Origin: Streptococcus sp.
GTDB taxonomy: Bacteria > Bacillota > Bacilli > Lactobacillales > Streptococcaceae
Assembly: GCA_030528055.1 (NCBI GenBank)
Contig: JAUMZQ010000001.1
Span: forward strand, 1 to 64,000
DNA length: 64,000 bases
Direction: 5' to 3'
Part shown: one piece after another, positions 10,521 through 20,827 of the stretch
How the letters are laid out: every line of letters begins with the position of its first letter
Position numbering within the stretch: the first letter of the stretch is position 1
The notes under the pieces: generated by a model
Told to the model about the DNA's origin: nothing
The model's database searches: none
The model's input: the letters and a program-made list of their open reading frames with translations, nothing else
Position numbers and translations under genes: made by a program

Positions 10521-11171
10521 ATGAAAAAAATAAAAGGTCTGCTAGTGATGGATGTAGACAGTACGCTCATTATGGAGGAAGGGATTGATTTACTAGGCGA
10601 AGAAGCAGGTGTGGGAGATAAAGTTGCCACTATCACTGAACGTGCGATGAGAGGGGAATTGGATTTTGAAGAAGCGCTGCGAGAACGTGTTAGTCTTTTA
10701 AAGGGCTTGCCAATCAGTGTCTTTGATAAAATTTTAAAGAATATCCACTTTACAAAAGGTGCCCAAAAACTTGTGGAGGAACTTCATCGTCGTGATTTTA
10801 AAGTAGCAGTGGTATCAGGAGGATTTCATGAAACAGTTGATAGGCTAGCTCAAGAGTTAAAGATAGATTATGTGAAAGCCAATCATTTAGAAATTAAAGA
10901 AGGTCATTTGACAGGAAAAGTAGTGGGAGAAATAGTAACCAAAGAAACCAAAGTAAATATGTTGAAAAAATGGGCAGAAGAAAATCAACTCTCTTTAAAT
11001 CAAACTATTGCTATGGGAGATGGAGCCAATGATCTACCGATGATTCAAACTGCAGGAGTGGGAGTAGCTTTTAATGCTAAACCAATTGTTCGTAGTCAAG
11101 CACCTTATCAAATTAATGAATACGACTTATATAAATTAATTGAAATATTAAATCAAATTGAAAAGGATTAA
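10521..11171 (+). CDS. serB: Phosphoserine phosphatase
   Basis: This 216-residue HAD phosphatase shows motif I VMDVDSTLI (nucleophile D11, D13), followed by the PSP cap signature EEGIDLLGEEAGVGDKVA and TERAMRGELDFEEALRERV. Motif II is VVSGGF and motif IV is MGDGANDLPM, followed by a GVGVAFNAKP tail. These features are specific to SerB, which releases L-serine from phosphoserine. It lacks the N-terminal ACT domains of longer SerB forms. Its stop codon overlaps the leading AUG region of glxK, so the two are probably translationally coupled; both touch phosphoglycerate/serine metabolism. Confidence 0.92.
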   Translation: MKKIKGLLVMDVDSTLIMEEGIDLLGEEAGVGDKVATITERAMRGELDFEEALRERVSLLKGLPISVFDKILKNIHFTKGAQKLVEELHRRDFKVAVVSGGFHETVDRLAQELKIDYVKANHLEIKEGHLTGKVVGEIVTKETKVNMLKKWAEENQLSLNQTIAMGDGANDLPMIQTAGVGVAFNAKPIVRSQAPYQINEYDLYKLIEILNQIEKD

Positions 11172-11173
11172 TG

Positions 11174-12292
11174 ATGCATATTCTAATTGCTCCAGATTCA
11201 TTTAAAGAAAGTTTGTCTGCTCAAAAAGTTGCAGAAGCAATACAAGAAGGATTTTCACAAGCGATCCCCCATGCTAGTTTCGATTTATTACCTGTCGGCG
11301 ATGGTGGTGAGGGAACAATGACTATTTTAAGTCAAGCTCTTGAAATGAAAGAGTACACAGCATCTGTTACGGGTCCTTTGGGACAAACTATCACAGTGAA
11401 ATACGCTCGAAAAGCCAATCTAGCATTGTTTGAGTCAGCTGATGTGGTTGGTTTAGCAATGATTCCCAAAGAAAAACGCAATCCATTGATGATTGAAACA
11501 AGAGGAATTGGAGAACTCATTCTTCACTTGGGTCAAGAAGGTGTGAAAAAAATTCTCATCGGTGTTGGAGGAACGGCAAGCAACGATGGTGGCATTGGTT
11601 TAGCAGCTGGTTTAGGATATGAATTTTATGACGAACAGGGAGAGCTTTTAGAACCAAAAGGTTCAGAATTAGGCAAAGTAGCACGTATTACAAGGAGAAA
11701 AATTCCCTCATTTTTAGAAGAAGTTGAAATAAAAATCTTAACAGATGTCATCAATCCTCTATGTGGAGAAGACGGAGCTACTTTTGTCTTTGCCGGTCAA
11801 AAAGGATTATCAGAATCATTCTTTCCACAAGTGGATCGAACAATGAAACATTTTTATCAATTAGCTAATCCAACTATTTTCTCACTAAAAGGTGCTGGAG
11901 CAGGTGGTGGTATTGCAGCGGGATTGGTTACTTTTGTAGGAGGTAAAATGATCTCTGGAATTGATACTTGTATGGATTTGTTACATTTTGAGGAGCGTGT
12001 ACAAACAGCTGATTTGGTTATCGTGGGAGAAGGGAAATTAGATTTACAATCATTGGCTGGTAAAGCTCCGATTGGAATTGCAAGAAAAGTTCCTTCTGGG
12101 ATTCCTGTCATTGCCATTTGCGGTAGTTTAAGTGAAGACTTGCCACAGTTTCCTTTTGAAAAGATCCTTGCAGCATTTTCTGTTATTAGTAGGGTGGAGA
12201 GTTTGGAGGATACATTATCACATGCAGAAGACAATCTTATCCAAACCGCAAGGAATATTGGAAATCTTTTTAAATATAAGAACAATCACTGA
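11174..12292 (+). CDS. glxK: Glycerate kinase (GlxK/GarK family)
   Basis: This protein of about 372 residues has the GlxK family N-terminus MHILIAPDSFKESLSA, followed by PVGDGGEGT, GVGGTASNDGGIGLAAGLG near residue 130, GAGAGGGIAAGL and VGEGKLD. The enzyme phosphorylates D-glycerate (2-phosphoglycerate in this family), feeding glycolysis directly upstream of enolase. Two ATGs in tandem occur at 11171 and 11174; the second is chosen because AAAAGGA is too close to the first. It is coupled to serB and ends at a strong terminator. Function is from family recognition; position in the genome (near eno) is consistent but not proof. Confidence 0.88.
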   Translation: MHILIAPDSFKESLSAQKVAEAIQEGFSQAIPHASFDLLPVGDGGEGTMTILSQALEMKEYTASVTGPLGQTITVKYARKANLALFESADVVGLAMIPKEKRNPLMIETRGIGELILHLGQEGVKKILIGVGGTASNDGGIGLAAGLGYEFYDEQGELLEPKGSELGKVARITRRKIPSFLEEVEIKILTDVINPLCGEDGATFVFAGQKGLSESFFPQVDRTMKHFYQLANPTIFSLKGAGAGGGIAAGLVTFVGGKMISGIDTCMDLLHFEERVQTADLVIVGEGKLDLQSLAGKAPIGIARKVPSGIPVIAICGSLSEDLPQFPFEKILAAFSVISRVESLEDTLSHAEDNLIQTARNIGNLFKYKNNH

Positions 12293-12340
12293 TGAGATTG
12301 CAACTGTTCGATAGTTAAAAATAGAATCGAATCTCCAACT

Positions 12341-12372
12341 AAAAAATCCCGTTGAGGGATTTTTTTAATATT
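12341..12372 (+). terminator. serB–glxK terminator
   Basis: Stem AAAAAATCCC/GGGATTTTTT with loop GTTGA. It is symmetric and lies between glxK and the converging minus-strand DUF1694 gene, so it may serve both. Confidence 0.8.
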
Positions 12373-12407
12373 CAGTTGAGGAAGCTCGTTGCTATCAACG
12401 ATAAATG

Positions 12408-12857
12408 TTAAAATAATTTTTTCCAAAATGGTGTCTTTTTCAAATTATCTTCTTTTTTATCTGGATTTAAGATGGAGTTGAAACGCACCATTAATTTTTT
12501 TTCTTTACTATCAACCACTTGAGAACTATGAATCACAAGTCCAAAAGGTGAATTTTGGCAATTGCTTGAAACGATAGTGGCTTGGCAATTGCATTCTTTA
12601 GAAATTTTGAGGTAAAAAATTTGGTTTGTAGAAGAAACTACAGGAGAAATCTTAATCGTGACGGTTCCATACTCTTTTACGATTGTTTCGAGAATCTCTT
12701 TGAAATGTTGGAGAACAATAGGATTTTCCACTTCTTCTACTGAGAAAACTCCAATAACACGTTCTTCAAATGTTTCCAAGTATTTTCGTTGTTCATCAGG
12801 GTTTAATCTAGGAGTTCCTTGATTTTTTTCTAAAATTACTTTATTGATATCTGTCAT
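12408..12857 (-). CDS. YueI-like protein (DUF1694)
   Basis: This 149-residue cytoplasmic protein resembles the Firmicute YueI/DUF1694 family: GTPRLNPDEQRKYLETFEERV near the N-terminus and a central alpha/beta region. Members are thought to lie near a ribosomal protein L30e-like fold; no biochemical role is established to my knowledge. The gene is divergent from eno. On the minus strand its ATG sits six bases after a TGCTATAAT extended -10 (12872–12864) with no ribosome binding site, so the mRNA is probably leaderless. Confidence 0.8.
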   Translation of the reverse strand: MTDINKVILEKNQGTPRLNPDEQRKYLETFEERVIGVFSVEEVENPIVLQHFKEILETIVKEYGTVTIKISPVVSSTNQIFYLKISKECNCQATIVSSNCQNSPFGLVIHSSQVVDSKEKKLMVRFNSILNPDKKEDNLKKTPFWKKLF

Positions 12858-12863
12858 AGGGTT

Positions 12864-12872
12864 ATTATAGCA
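12864..12872 (-). promoter_or_regulatory. Extended -10 promoter of the DUF1694 gene, probably leaderless
   Basis: Read on the minus strand: TGCTATAAT, then AACCCT, then ATG. The six-base gap contains no Shine-Dalgarno sequence and is shorter than any normal leader. Confidence 0.65.
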
Positions 12873-12930
12873 TAAAAATAGAAAAAAAGATTTTAGAAAA
12901 ACCGAATGTTTCTATATTCATATAAGAACA

Positions 12931-12945
12931 ATGTAATCGTTTTCA
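12931..12945 (+). promoter_or_regulatory. cre site (CcpA operator) upstream of eno
   Basis: ATGTAATCGTTTTCA fits every fixed position of the cre consensus WTGNAANCGNWNNCW. It is centred about 84 bases upstream of the expected eno transcription start. CcpA sites well upstream of the -35 usually activate, whereas sites over or downstream of the promoter repress. It lies between two divergent genes and could also affect the DUF1694 gene. Confidence 0.6.
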
Positions 12946-12986
12946 GAATAAAAATGTTGATTTCTCAGCAAAGATACTATTTTTTC

Positions 12987-13015
12987 TTGAAAAAAATGCT
13001 CTTTTAGAGTATCAT
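12987..13015 (+). promoter_or_regulatory. eno promoter
   Basis: TTGAAA at 12987–12992, a 17-base spacer and TATCAT at 13010–13015. The leader of about 32 nt holds AAAGGAG before the ATG at 13054. Confidence 0.7.
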
Positions 13016-13050
13016 AGAAGAGTAAATAAATTAAACTCAAAGGAGAGTAA

Positions 13051-14358
<1,308 letters not shown>

Positions 14359-14376
14359 ATTTTAATGAATAAATTT

Positions 14377-14413
14377 AAAACACTCTAATCAGTTTGATTG
14401 GAGTGTTTTTTTG
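14377..14413 (+). terminator. eno terminator
   Basis: AAAACACTC at 14377–14385 pairs with GAGTGTTTT at 14401–14409, with partly paired inner bases (AATCA/TGATT), followed by T-rich sequence. Confidence 0.8.
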
Positions 14414-14457
14414 TTTCATATTACATTGGCTAACCGTTTTTCAATTAGCTTAGAAAA

Positions 14458-14466
14458 TGATATAAT
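14458..14466 (+). promoter_or_regulatory. Extended -10 promoter of the DUF2130 gene
   Basis: TGATATAAT, followed by a leader of about 70 nt with GAGGAGATAGGAGA upstream of the ATG at 14542. Confidence 0.6.
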
Positions 14467-14541
14467 AAGGGATGATTTTGGATAGCAATGTACTATCATG
14501 AGATAATGATACAGGATGAGTGAGGAGATAGGAGAAGACAG

Positions 14542-15924
14542 ATGAATGAAATAAAATGCCCCAAATGTGGAGAAGTTTTCACAGTTAATGAAAGTCAATA
14601 TAGCGAGTTGTTGGCACAAGTTCGAACCAATGAATTTGATAAGGAACTACATGAGCGAATTGAAAAAGAATTGGCATTGGCGGAACAAAAAGCGAAAAAT
14701 CAGCAACAAGCTTTGCTAGTCGAAAAAGAACAAGAAATCACCAACCTACAGCATCAAATCAACCAATTTGATTCGGAGAAAGAATGGATAAAAAAAGATG
14801 CAGAAAGTCAGTTTCAAAAAGAATTAGCGGCTAAGGAAAAAGAACTGGATGTATTGAAAAATCAGATTGAGCATTTTGAAATTGAAAGAGAACTAACTAA
14901 GAAAGAAGTAGAACAATTAGGACAACAGCAATTACAGGAAAAGGAAAAAGAATTGCAAGTTCTGTCTGGACAGTTAGCAACTTTGCGTTTAGAACATGAA
15001 AACCAATTACAAAAATCCCTCTCTCAACTTGAAAAGGAAAGGGATGAGGTTAAAAATCAACTTCTTTTGCAGGAAAAGGAAGCTGAAATTGCTCAGGCGT
15101 CGTTGAAAGAACGTTATGAAGTCGAATTGCGTCAAAAAAATGAAACAATTGAATTTTATAAAGATTTTAAAGCCAAACAATCTACTAAAATGATTGGAGA
15201 AAGTTTGGAGCAACATTGTGAATATGAATTTAATAAAAATCGTATGGCTATGTTTCCTCATGCTCAATTTGCTAAAGACAATGATTCAAGAACGGGAAGT
15301 AAAGGAGACTATATTTACCGAGAATATGATGACAAGGGAACCGAAGTTTTGACAATTATGTTTGAAATGAAAAATGAGGGAGATGAGACAGCTACTAAAA
15401 AGAAAAATGAGCACTTTTTCAAGGAATTGGATAAGGATCGAAGAGAGAAAAAATGTGAATATGCAATATTGGTCACTCTTTTGGAGGCTGATAGTGAATT
15501 GTATAATACAGGGATTGTAGATGTTTCGTATGCTTTTGAAAAAATGTATGTCATTCGCCCACAATTTTTCTTGCCTATGATTACACTATTGAGAAATGCC
15601 GCTACAAATTCACTTCATTATAGACAAGAACTGGATTTGATTAAGTCTCAAAATATTGATATTACACACTTTGAGGAAGATTTAGAAGATTTCAAGCTGG
15701 CATTCACCAAAAATTATCAATCAGCGTCTACAAACTTTGGAAAAGCTATTGACGAAATTGACAAGGCCATCAGAAGAATGGAAGAGATTAAGAAATTTTT
15801 AACAACTTCAGAAAATCAACTTAGGTATGCAAATAATAAATTAGAAGATGTTTCCGTTAAAAAATTAACACGGAAAAATCCAACGATGAAAGCAAAATTT
15901 GAAGCATTAAAAAAAGATGATTAA
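14542..15924 (+). CDS. DUF2130 protein with zinc ribbon and coiled coil
   Basis: This 460-residue protein opens with a short zinc-ribbon-like CPKCGEVF, followed by about 180 residues of charged coiled coil rich in E, K and Q. A C-terminal DUF2130 domain of about 200 residues follows (KMIGESLEQHCEYEFN, SKGDYIYREY, MFEMKNEGDETATKKKNEHF). The last domain has the look of a restriction endonuclease-like fold, with D and E/K residues spaced like a PD-(D/E)xK core; this is inference. The family is widespread and uncharacterised. It stands alone behind its own promoter; truB follows after about 50 bases. Confidence 0.8.
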   Translation: MNEIKCPKCGEVFTVNESQYSELLAQVRTNEFDKELHERIEKELALAEQKAKNQQQALLVEKEQEITNLQHQINQFDSEKEWIKKDAESQFQKELAAKEKELDVLKNQIEHFEIERELTKKEVEQLGQQQLQEKEKELQVLSGQLATLRLEHENQLQKSLSQLEKERDEVKNQLLLQEKEAEIAQASLKERYEVELRQKNETIEFYKDFKAKQSTKMIGESLEQHCEYEFNKNRMAMFPHAQFAKDNDSRTGSKGDYIYREYDDKGTEVLTIMFEMKNEGDETATKKKNEHFFKELDKDRREKKCEYAILVTLLEADSELYNTGIVDVSYAFEKMYVIRPQFFLPMITLLRNAATNSLHYRQELDLIKSQNIDITHFEEDLEDFKLAFTKNYQSASTNFGKAIDEIDKAIRRMEEIKKFLTTSENQLRYANNKLEDVSVKKLTRKNPTMKAKFEALKKDD

Positions 15925-15979
15925 AATAAATGGAGAAAAATTCAATCATAATCAGATAATCATTGAATAGAGGGAAATG

Positions 15980-16858
15980 ATGAATGGAATTATCAATCTA
16001 AAAAAAGAAGCAGGAATGACATCGCACGATGCTGTGTTTAAACTACGTAAATTATTAAAAACTAAAAAAATTGGTCATGGAGGAACGCTAGATCCAGATG
16101 TAGAAGGCGTTCTTCCGATTGCAGTTGGAAAAGCTACTCGCTTGGTTGAGTTTATGACAGAAGCTGGAAAAGTGTATGAAGGAGAAGTGACGCTAGGATT
16201 TTCAACTACAACAGAAGACGCTAGTGGTGAAGTTATTCAAAAAACTCCGATTCTATCTCCTCTAAATGAGGCGCAGGTAGATGCGGTGATGTTAGAGATG
16301 ACTGGACAACAAACACAAATTCCTCCCATGTACTCAGCAGTAAAGGTGAAGGGCCGGAAACTGTATGAATATGCTCGTGAAGGAGTGATAGTGGAGAGAC
16401 CGAAACGTCAGGTGATGATTCATAGTTTTGAGAGAACCAGTCCTATTACTTATGAAAATCAACTAGCACGTTTTACTTTTCGAGTGAGTTGTGGCAAGGG
16501 AACTTATATTCGGACGTTATCGGTTGACCTAGGAGAAAAATTAGGTTTTGCGAGCCACATGTCCCAATTAACAAGAACCGCAGCAGCAGGAATGAATTTA
16601 GCAAATTCTATCACTTTGAAGCAGATTGAAGAAAAAATAAATTTAGAAGACTATTCTTTTTTGCGACCGATAGAAGAGGGAATTGGAAGTTTGAAAAAAA
16701 TAGATTTGACCGAAGAACAGGCAGAACATGTCCAATTTGGTCGTTTTATTGTGTTAAACTCAGATGAGAAAGAAGTGGCTGGTTTTTATCAGGAAAAATT
16801 ACTAGCTATACTAGAACAACATAATCAAGAGTATAAGCCTAGAAAAGTGTTTCTTTAA
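15980..16858 (+). CDS. truB: tRNA pseudouridine(55) synthase
   Basis: This protein of 292 residues makes pseudouridine 55 in the T-loop of tRNAs. It shows [17 protein letters not shown], the catalytic motif [19 protein letters not shown] with its aspartate, [19 protein letters not shown], and [12 protein letters not shown]. Of the tandem ATGs at 15977 and 15980 the second matches the family N-terminus and the spacing to AGAGGGA. It is followed after 24 bases by ribF; truB–ribF is a common Firmicute pair. Confidence 0.95.
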   Translation: MNGIINLKKEAGMTSHDAVFKLRKLLKTKKIGHGGTLDPDVEGVLPIAVGKATRLVEFMTEAGKVYEGEVTLGFSTTTEDASGEVIQKTPILSPLNEAQVDAVMLEMTGQQTQIPPMYSAVKVKGRKLYEYAREGVIVERPKRQVMIHSFERTSPITYENQLARFTFRVSCGKGTYIRTLSVDLGEKLGFASHMSQLTRTAAAGMNLANSITLKQIEEKINLEDYSFLRPIEEGIGSLKKIDLTEEQAEHVQFGRFIVLNSDEKEVAGFYQEKLLAILEQHNQEYKPRKVFL

Positions 16859-16865
16859 ATTTTTA

Positions 16866-16874
16866 TGATAAAAT
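16866..16874 (+). promoter_or_regulatory. Extended -10 promoter of ribF, probably leaderless
   Basis: TGATAAAAT, followed by AGGTGAGT and the ATG at 16883. The eight-base gap means that a transcript from this promoter would start at or next to the ATG. The AGGTGAG could serve only transcripts reading through from truB. Confidence 0.55.
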
Positions 16875-16882
16875 AGGTGAGT

Positions 16883-17794
16883 ATGGAAACGATTAAGATA
16901 AAAAATGAAAATGATATTCAACAAACAGAAGACACAGTTCTAGTTTTAGGTTACTTTGACGGACTTCATAAGGGGCATCAAGCTTTATTTTCTGCGGCAC
17001 GGCAAATTGCTAAAGACAAGCAGTTGAAAATAGCAGTTTTGACCTTTCCAGAATCACCTAAATTAGCCTTTGTCAAATACAAGCCATCTTTAATGAATTA
17101 CTTGATGAGTCCAGATGATAGAGAAAAGCAATTAGCTTCTCTAGGTGTAGATTTTCTATATTTGATAGAATTTACCAGTTCTTTTTCACAAAATACAGCT
17201 AAAGAATTTTTTGAGAAATACGTTTCACGTTTGAAGGCTGAAGTAATTGTAGCAGGTTTTGATTACCATTTTGGTGCAGATAAACGTGAGGCAGAATATT
17301 TATCTACTTTTTTTGATGGAGAAGTTATGATTGTTCCTTCCGTTAATCTAGACGGAGAAAAAATTAGTTCTACTAGGATTCGGAAAGAAATACAAAAAGG
17401 ACAGATAGTTACTACCAACCAATTGTTAGGATATCCTTTCTCAACTCGTGGACTCGTGGTTCATGGGGATGCTAGAGGACAAACGATTGGTTATCCAACA
17501 GCTAATTTTGTATCACTTGACCGTGTTATTTTGCCTGCTGATGGTGTTTATGTTGTCAATGTTGAATATGAAAATAAGTTGTATCGCGGAATGGCAAGTG
17601 TAGGGAAAAACATTACATTCGACGGTGAGGAACTTCGTTTAGAAGTCAATATCTTTGATTTTTCTAAAGATATTTATGGTGAAACCATTCGCGTCCTATG
17701 GTTGGAACGCATTCGGGATATGGTAAAATTTAATGGGATTGAACAGCTTATTGAACAATTAAAGAGTGATGAACAGGTTGCAAGAGCGTGGTAA
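16883..17794 (+). CDS. ribF: Bifunctional riboflavin kinase/FAD synthetase
   Basis: This protein of about 303 residues has an N-terminal FAD synthetase (nucleotidyl transferase) domain, LGYFDGLHKGHQALF, AGFDYHFG and STRIRKEIQKG, and a C-terminal riboflavin kinase domain, with GYPFSTRGLVVHGDARGQTIG and GYPTANF. It makes FMN and FAD from riboflavin. A GTG at 16877 is also in frame; the ATG at 16883 is preferred because it fits the family N-terminus. There is no FMN riboswitch upstream. Confidence 0.94.
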   Translation: METIKIKNENDIQQTEDTVLVLGYFDGLHKGHQALFSAARQIAKDKQLKIAVLTFPESPKLAFVKYKPSLMNYLMSPDDREKQLASLGVDFLYLIEFTSSFSQNTAKEFFEKYVSRLKAEVIVAGFDYHFGADKREAEYLSTFFDGEVMIVPSVNLDGEKISSTRIRKEIQKGQIVTTNQLLGYPFSTRGLVVHGDARGQTIGYPTANFVSLDRVILPADGVYVVNVEYENKLYRGMASVGKNITFDGEELRLEVNIFDFSKDIYGETIRVLWLERIRDMVKFNGIEQLIEQLKSDEQVARAW

Positions 17795-17924
17795 GGTAAT
17801 TTTTTTGTCAATAAGATTATATTTTCATAACAATTGTAGTAGCTTTTCTTAAAAAAACTAGTAAATTTTAATAAAATTTTGTATAATAATTATAGTTAGT
17901 ATAGAAATTAAAGAAGAGAAAAGC

Positions 17925-18326
17925 ATGATTACACTATTTTTATCTCCGAGTTGTACCTCATGTCGTAAGGCTCGTGCTTGGTTACTCAATCATGAAGTTC
18001 CTTTTGAGGAACACAATATCATGACAAGTCCTCTGTCAGCCTCAGAATTACAACACATTCTTTCTCTGACGGAAAATGGAACGGATGACATCATTTCAAC
18101 TCGCTCAAAAATTTTTCAAAAATTAGATTTGGATGTTGAAAACTTATCTATCTCAACCTTGATTAAGTTGATTGAAGATAATCCTAGTCTTTTGCGACGT
18201 CCAATTATCTTGGATGGGAAGCGAATGCAAATTGGTTTCAACGAGGATGAAATACGTGCTTTTTTACCTAGAGGTTATCGGAAAGAAGAATTAAGAACTG
18301 CTACTATGAGGGCGGAAATTCAATAA
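17925..18326 (+). CDS. spx: Spx-family transcriptional regulator
   Basis: This 133-residue ArsC-fold protein has a redox switch CxxC ([15 protein letters not shown]10 and C13), the conserved LLRRPIIL near residue 90 and a C-terminal FLPR. Spx binds the RNA polymerase alpha C-terminal domain and redirects transcription under disulphide or envelope stress. Streptococci usually carry two paralogues (SpxA1, SpxA2); I cannot say which this is. It has a -10 TATAAT at 17882 and starts a four-gene cluster with tight spacing to UPF0223, an inositol monophosphatase and an rRNA methyltransferase. Confidence 0.92.
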   Translation: MITLFLSPSCTSCRKARAWLLNHEVPFEEHNIMTSPLSASELQHILSLTENGTDDIISTRSKIFQKLDLDVENLSISTLIKLIEDNPSLLRRPIILDGKRMQIGFNEDEIRAFLPRGYRKEELRTATMRAEIQ

Positions 18327-18327
18327 T

Positions 18328-18606
18328 ATGAATAAAAATTATAGTTACCCACTAGATTTATCGTGGAGCGCTGAAGAGCTTGCTTCAGTGCTTTCTTTTT
18401 TTAATCGTGTAGAAGAAGCTTATGAACAGACAGTAAAAGCTGAGCAACTGTTAGAGTCTTATGATGCTTTTAAAAAAGTTGTCACTAGCAAGGGAGAGGA
18501 AAAACGAATTGGTCGTGATTTTGAGACTGTTAGTGGCTACTCTCTTTATCGTGCTGTTCAGGAAGCCAAAAGTAAAAAGAAGGGAATGATTTCTCTTGGA
18601 AAATAA
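18328..18606 (+). CDS. UPF0223 family protein
   Basis: This 92-residue protein resembles the UPF0223/YktA family: [20 protein letters not shown] at the N-terminus, [17 protein letters not shown] in the middle, and a basic C-terminus. No function is known. It starts two bases after spx stops and overlaps the TTG start of the next gene, so it is embedded in the spx operon. The same spx–UPF0223–inositol monophosphatase order occurs in other streptococci as I recall. Confidence 0.85.
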   Translation: MNKNYSYPLDLSWSAEELASVLSFFNRVEEAYEQTVKAEQLLESYDAFKKVVTSKGEEKRIGRDFETVSGYSLYRAVQEAKSKKKGMISLGK

Positions 18607-19390
18607 ATTTTGTTTTGCTAAAGATATTATCCATCAGGCAGGTGATTTTTTGAAGCAACATTTGTATGATGATATGCTCGTGTTTCAAAAATCTAGCCCA
18701 ACTGATTTGGTCACACAAATGGATCAAAAAATTCAAGATGACTTGGTGCAAAAAATTTTGAATCATTATCCGAATGATGCTATTCTGGCCGAGGAAAACG
18801 ATCTTCGTCATGATATTTCTAAAGGAAATGTTTGGGTGATTGACCCAATTGATGGGACTAGTAACTTTGTGACTCAAAAAGTTGATTTTGCAATCATGTT
18901 GGCTTATTTTGAAAATGGTGTGGGTCAATTTGGTTTGATTTATGATGTGAGTCGTAATCTACTATTTCATGGTGGAGGGAAATTTGATGTTTATTGTAAT
19001 GACAAAAAATTACCACCATTTCAAGACAAGCCTTTTTCAGAATATTTACTGGCTTCTAACGCCAGTATGTTAGAAAATAATGATTGGGGTCTTGCTGATT
19101 TAGCACATTCCTGTTTGGGAGTTCGTGTATATGGCAGTGCTGGTATTAGTTTTAGTAAAATTTTTGCTGGAGGCTTATTAGCATATTTTTCCTATATTTG
19201 TCCATGGGATTATGCTGCGGCTTCTATTTTAGCTCCTAAATTAAATTTTACAGTTCTAACATTAGATGGTGAAGTTCCTGATTTTCAAACGAAACAACCA
19301 GTTATGATGGTTCCAACTTGTAAATTACCACAAATACAAACTTTCTTAAAGAAGGGAAAAAATAATCATGGATTTTCCAAAAGGCTTTAA
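18596..19390 (+). CDS. Inositol monophosphatase (SuhB) family protein
   Basis: This 264-residue protein has the Mg-dependent phosphatase signatures of the IMPase family: a conserved ILAEEND glutamate near residue 67, [13 protein letters not shown] (IDPIDGT) near residue 82, and a C-terminal [11 protein letters not shown]. Possible substrates are myo-inositol monophosphate or other small phosphates, such as phosphoadenosine phosphate. The start is a TTG overlapping the end of the UPF0223 gene; AAGGGA lies 10 bases upstream and no in-frame ATG is available nearby. It overlaps the next gene by 23 bases. Confidence 0.87.
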   Translation: MENKFCFAKDIIHQAGDFLKQHLYDDMLVFQKSSPTDLVTQMDQKIQDDLVQKILNHYPNDAILAEENDLRHDISKGNVWVIDPIDGTSNFVTQKVDFAIMLAYFENGVGQFGLIYDVSRNLLFHGGGKFDVYCNDKKLPPFQDKPFSEYLLASNASMLENNDWGLADLAHSCLGVRVYGSAGISFSKIFAGGLLAYFSYICPWDYAAASILAPKLNFTVLTLDGEVPDFQTKQPVMMVPTCKLPQIQTFLKKGKNNHGFSKRL

Positions 19391-20672
19391 AGAAAAGTAT
19401 GAGGAAATTTTAGGTCAAGAAGCTATCGAATTTTTTGAAACTTTTAATGAGCCTCCCGTATCTGCTTTTCGGATAAATCCCTTGAAAGAAACTGTAAAAC
19501 CCTTTCCTGACAAGATTCCAAATACAAACTGGAGCTACTACGGAAAAATATCAGGAAAATCAGTAGAGCATGTGACTGGACTTGTTTATTCTCAAGAACC
19601 TGCCGCTCAAATGGTGGCGCAAGTAGCTTCCCCAAAAGAACATCAAAAAGTATTAGATTTAGCTGCCGCTCCGGGTGGAAAAACAACTCATTTGCTTTCG
19701 TATTTGAACAATACTGGTTTGTTAGTTTCAAATGAAATCAATCGCAAGCGTAGTAAAATTTTAGTGGAAAACATTGAACGCTTTGGTGCTCGAAATGTGG
19801 TTGCGACCAATGAGTCAGCTGATCGTTTGGCTTCTTGTTTTCAAAATTATTTTGATGTGATTGTTCTTGATGCTCCTTGTTCTGGTGAGGGAATGTTTCG
19901 AAAACAAGCTGACGCCACTCAATACTGGAGTGAAGATTACCCCAAACAGTGTGCCAAAACACAAAAAGAGATTTTAAAAGAGACAATTGGAATGCTAGCA
20001 ACGAACGGAGAGCTAGTCTATTCCACTTGTACTTGGTCACCGGAAGAAAATGAGGAAATCGTAACTTGGTTAGTAACAGAATTTCCTTTAGAATTAATAG
20101 AAGTTCCTAAAGTGAATGGAATGGATGCGGGAATTGATTATCCAGAAGCTGCTCGAATGTATCCTCATCATTTTAAAGGAGAAGGTCAGTTTGTTGCTAA
20201 ATTTCGATTATTGGAAAAGCGGAACTCTCCAAAAATCAAATCTAGAAAAACAAGTTTAACTGCTGAACAGAGAAAATTATGGAAAAGTTTTGAAGATAAG
20301 CACTTGAAAGTTCACTTGGAAGGAATACTGGAAACATTTGGGGATCAGCTTTACTTAATACCAAAGGGATTGCCAGATATTTCCAAATTGAGAATTGCAC
20401 GCAATGGTCTTCATTTGGGAACTTATAAGAAAAATCGTTTTGAGCCAAGTTTTGCCCTCGGTTTAGCCTTAAAACCAAGCGAAGTAACAAATACGATTGA
20501 AATAGATGAAGAAGATTTTATAAACTATATTGCTGGAGAAGCGATTCATCTATCACATGATTATACAAGTGGTTGGTATCAATTACTAGTACAGGGCAAT
20601 GGTCTTGGTTTTGCAAAAATAACTGGAAAAATTCTAAAAAACTATTTTCCCAAAGGGTTAAGATTCAGATAA
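19368..20672 (+). CDS. rsmF: RsmF/NOP2-type rRNA m5C methyltransferase
   Basis: This 434-residue SAM-dependent RNA cytosine-5 methyltransferase of the NOL1/NOP2/Sun family shows motif I LDLAAAPGGKTTHL near residue 105, motif IV DAPCSGEGMFRK, and motif VI STCTWSPEENEEIV with the catalytic cysteine. A C-terminal extension of the RsmF/YebU type (residues about 290–434) follows. It methylates a cytosine of 16S rRNA; the exact position is inferred from family. The gene is translationally coupled to the phosphatase gene before it. Confidence 0.87.
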   Translation: MDFPKGFKEKYEEILGQEAIEFFETFNEPPVSAFRINPLKETVKPFPDKIPNTNWSYYGKISGKSVEHVTGLVYSQEPAAQMVAQVASPKEHQKVLDLAAAPGGKTTHLLSYLNNTGLLVSNEINRKRSKILVENIERFGARNVVATNESADRLASCFQNYFDVIVLDAPCSGEGMFRKQADATQYWSEDYPKQCAKTQKEILKETIGMLATNGELVYSTCTWSPEENEEIVTWLVTEFPLELIEVPKVNGMDAGIDYPEAARMYPHHFKGEGQFVAKFRLLEKRNSPKIKSRKTSLTAEQRKLWKSFEDKHLKVHLEGILETFGDQLYLIPKGLPDISKLRIARNGLHLGTYKKNRFEPSFALGLALKPSEVTNTIEIDEEDFINYIAGEAIHLSHDYTSGWYQLLVQGNGLGFAKITGKILKNYFPKGLRFR

Positions 20673-20698
20673 AAGAACTAGGCAAAACCCCTTTTCTG

Positions 20699-20827
20699 TG
20701 GTATAGTTGAAAGGAGAGTATTAGGTAGAATTAAGCTTTCTGTTAGATAATACTACCTGTTGCTCTACGATGATAATGACATCACTTATTTAGCAATGTA
20801 TCTTTTAGGTTACAGGAGAAGAATAAT
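20699..20827 (+). promoter_or_regulatory. Candidate pst promoter and leader
   Basis: TGGTATAGT at 20699–20707 is an extended -10 with one mismatch. The leader of about 114 nt contains the inverted repeat AGTATTA (20717) / TAATACT (20748) and ends in AGGAGA before the TTG start of pstS. No direct repeat that I can recognise as a PhoP-type box is evident. Confidence 0.4.

Noticed and set aside
11857..12285. 142-codon minus-strand ORF inside glxK
   Set aside because: It is the shadow of the well-supported glxK gene; no start signal and no recognisable protein.
16859..16883. FMN riboswitch upstream of ribF
   Set aside because: The gap between truB and ribF is only 24 bases, which is far too short for an FMN aptamer.
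18530..18928. 132-codon minus-strand ORF under the UPF0223/IMPase genes
   Set aside because: Covers two genes with clear families on the other strand, with no own motif.
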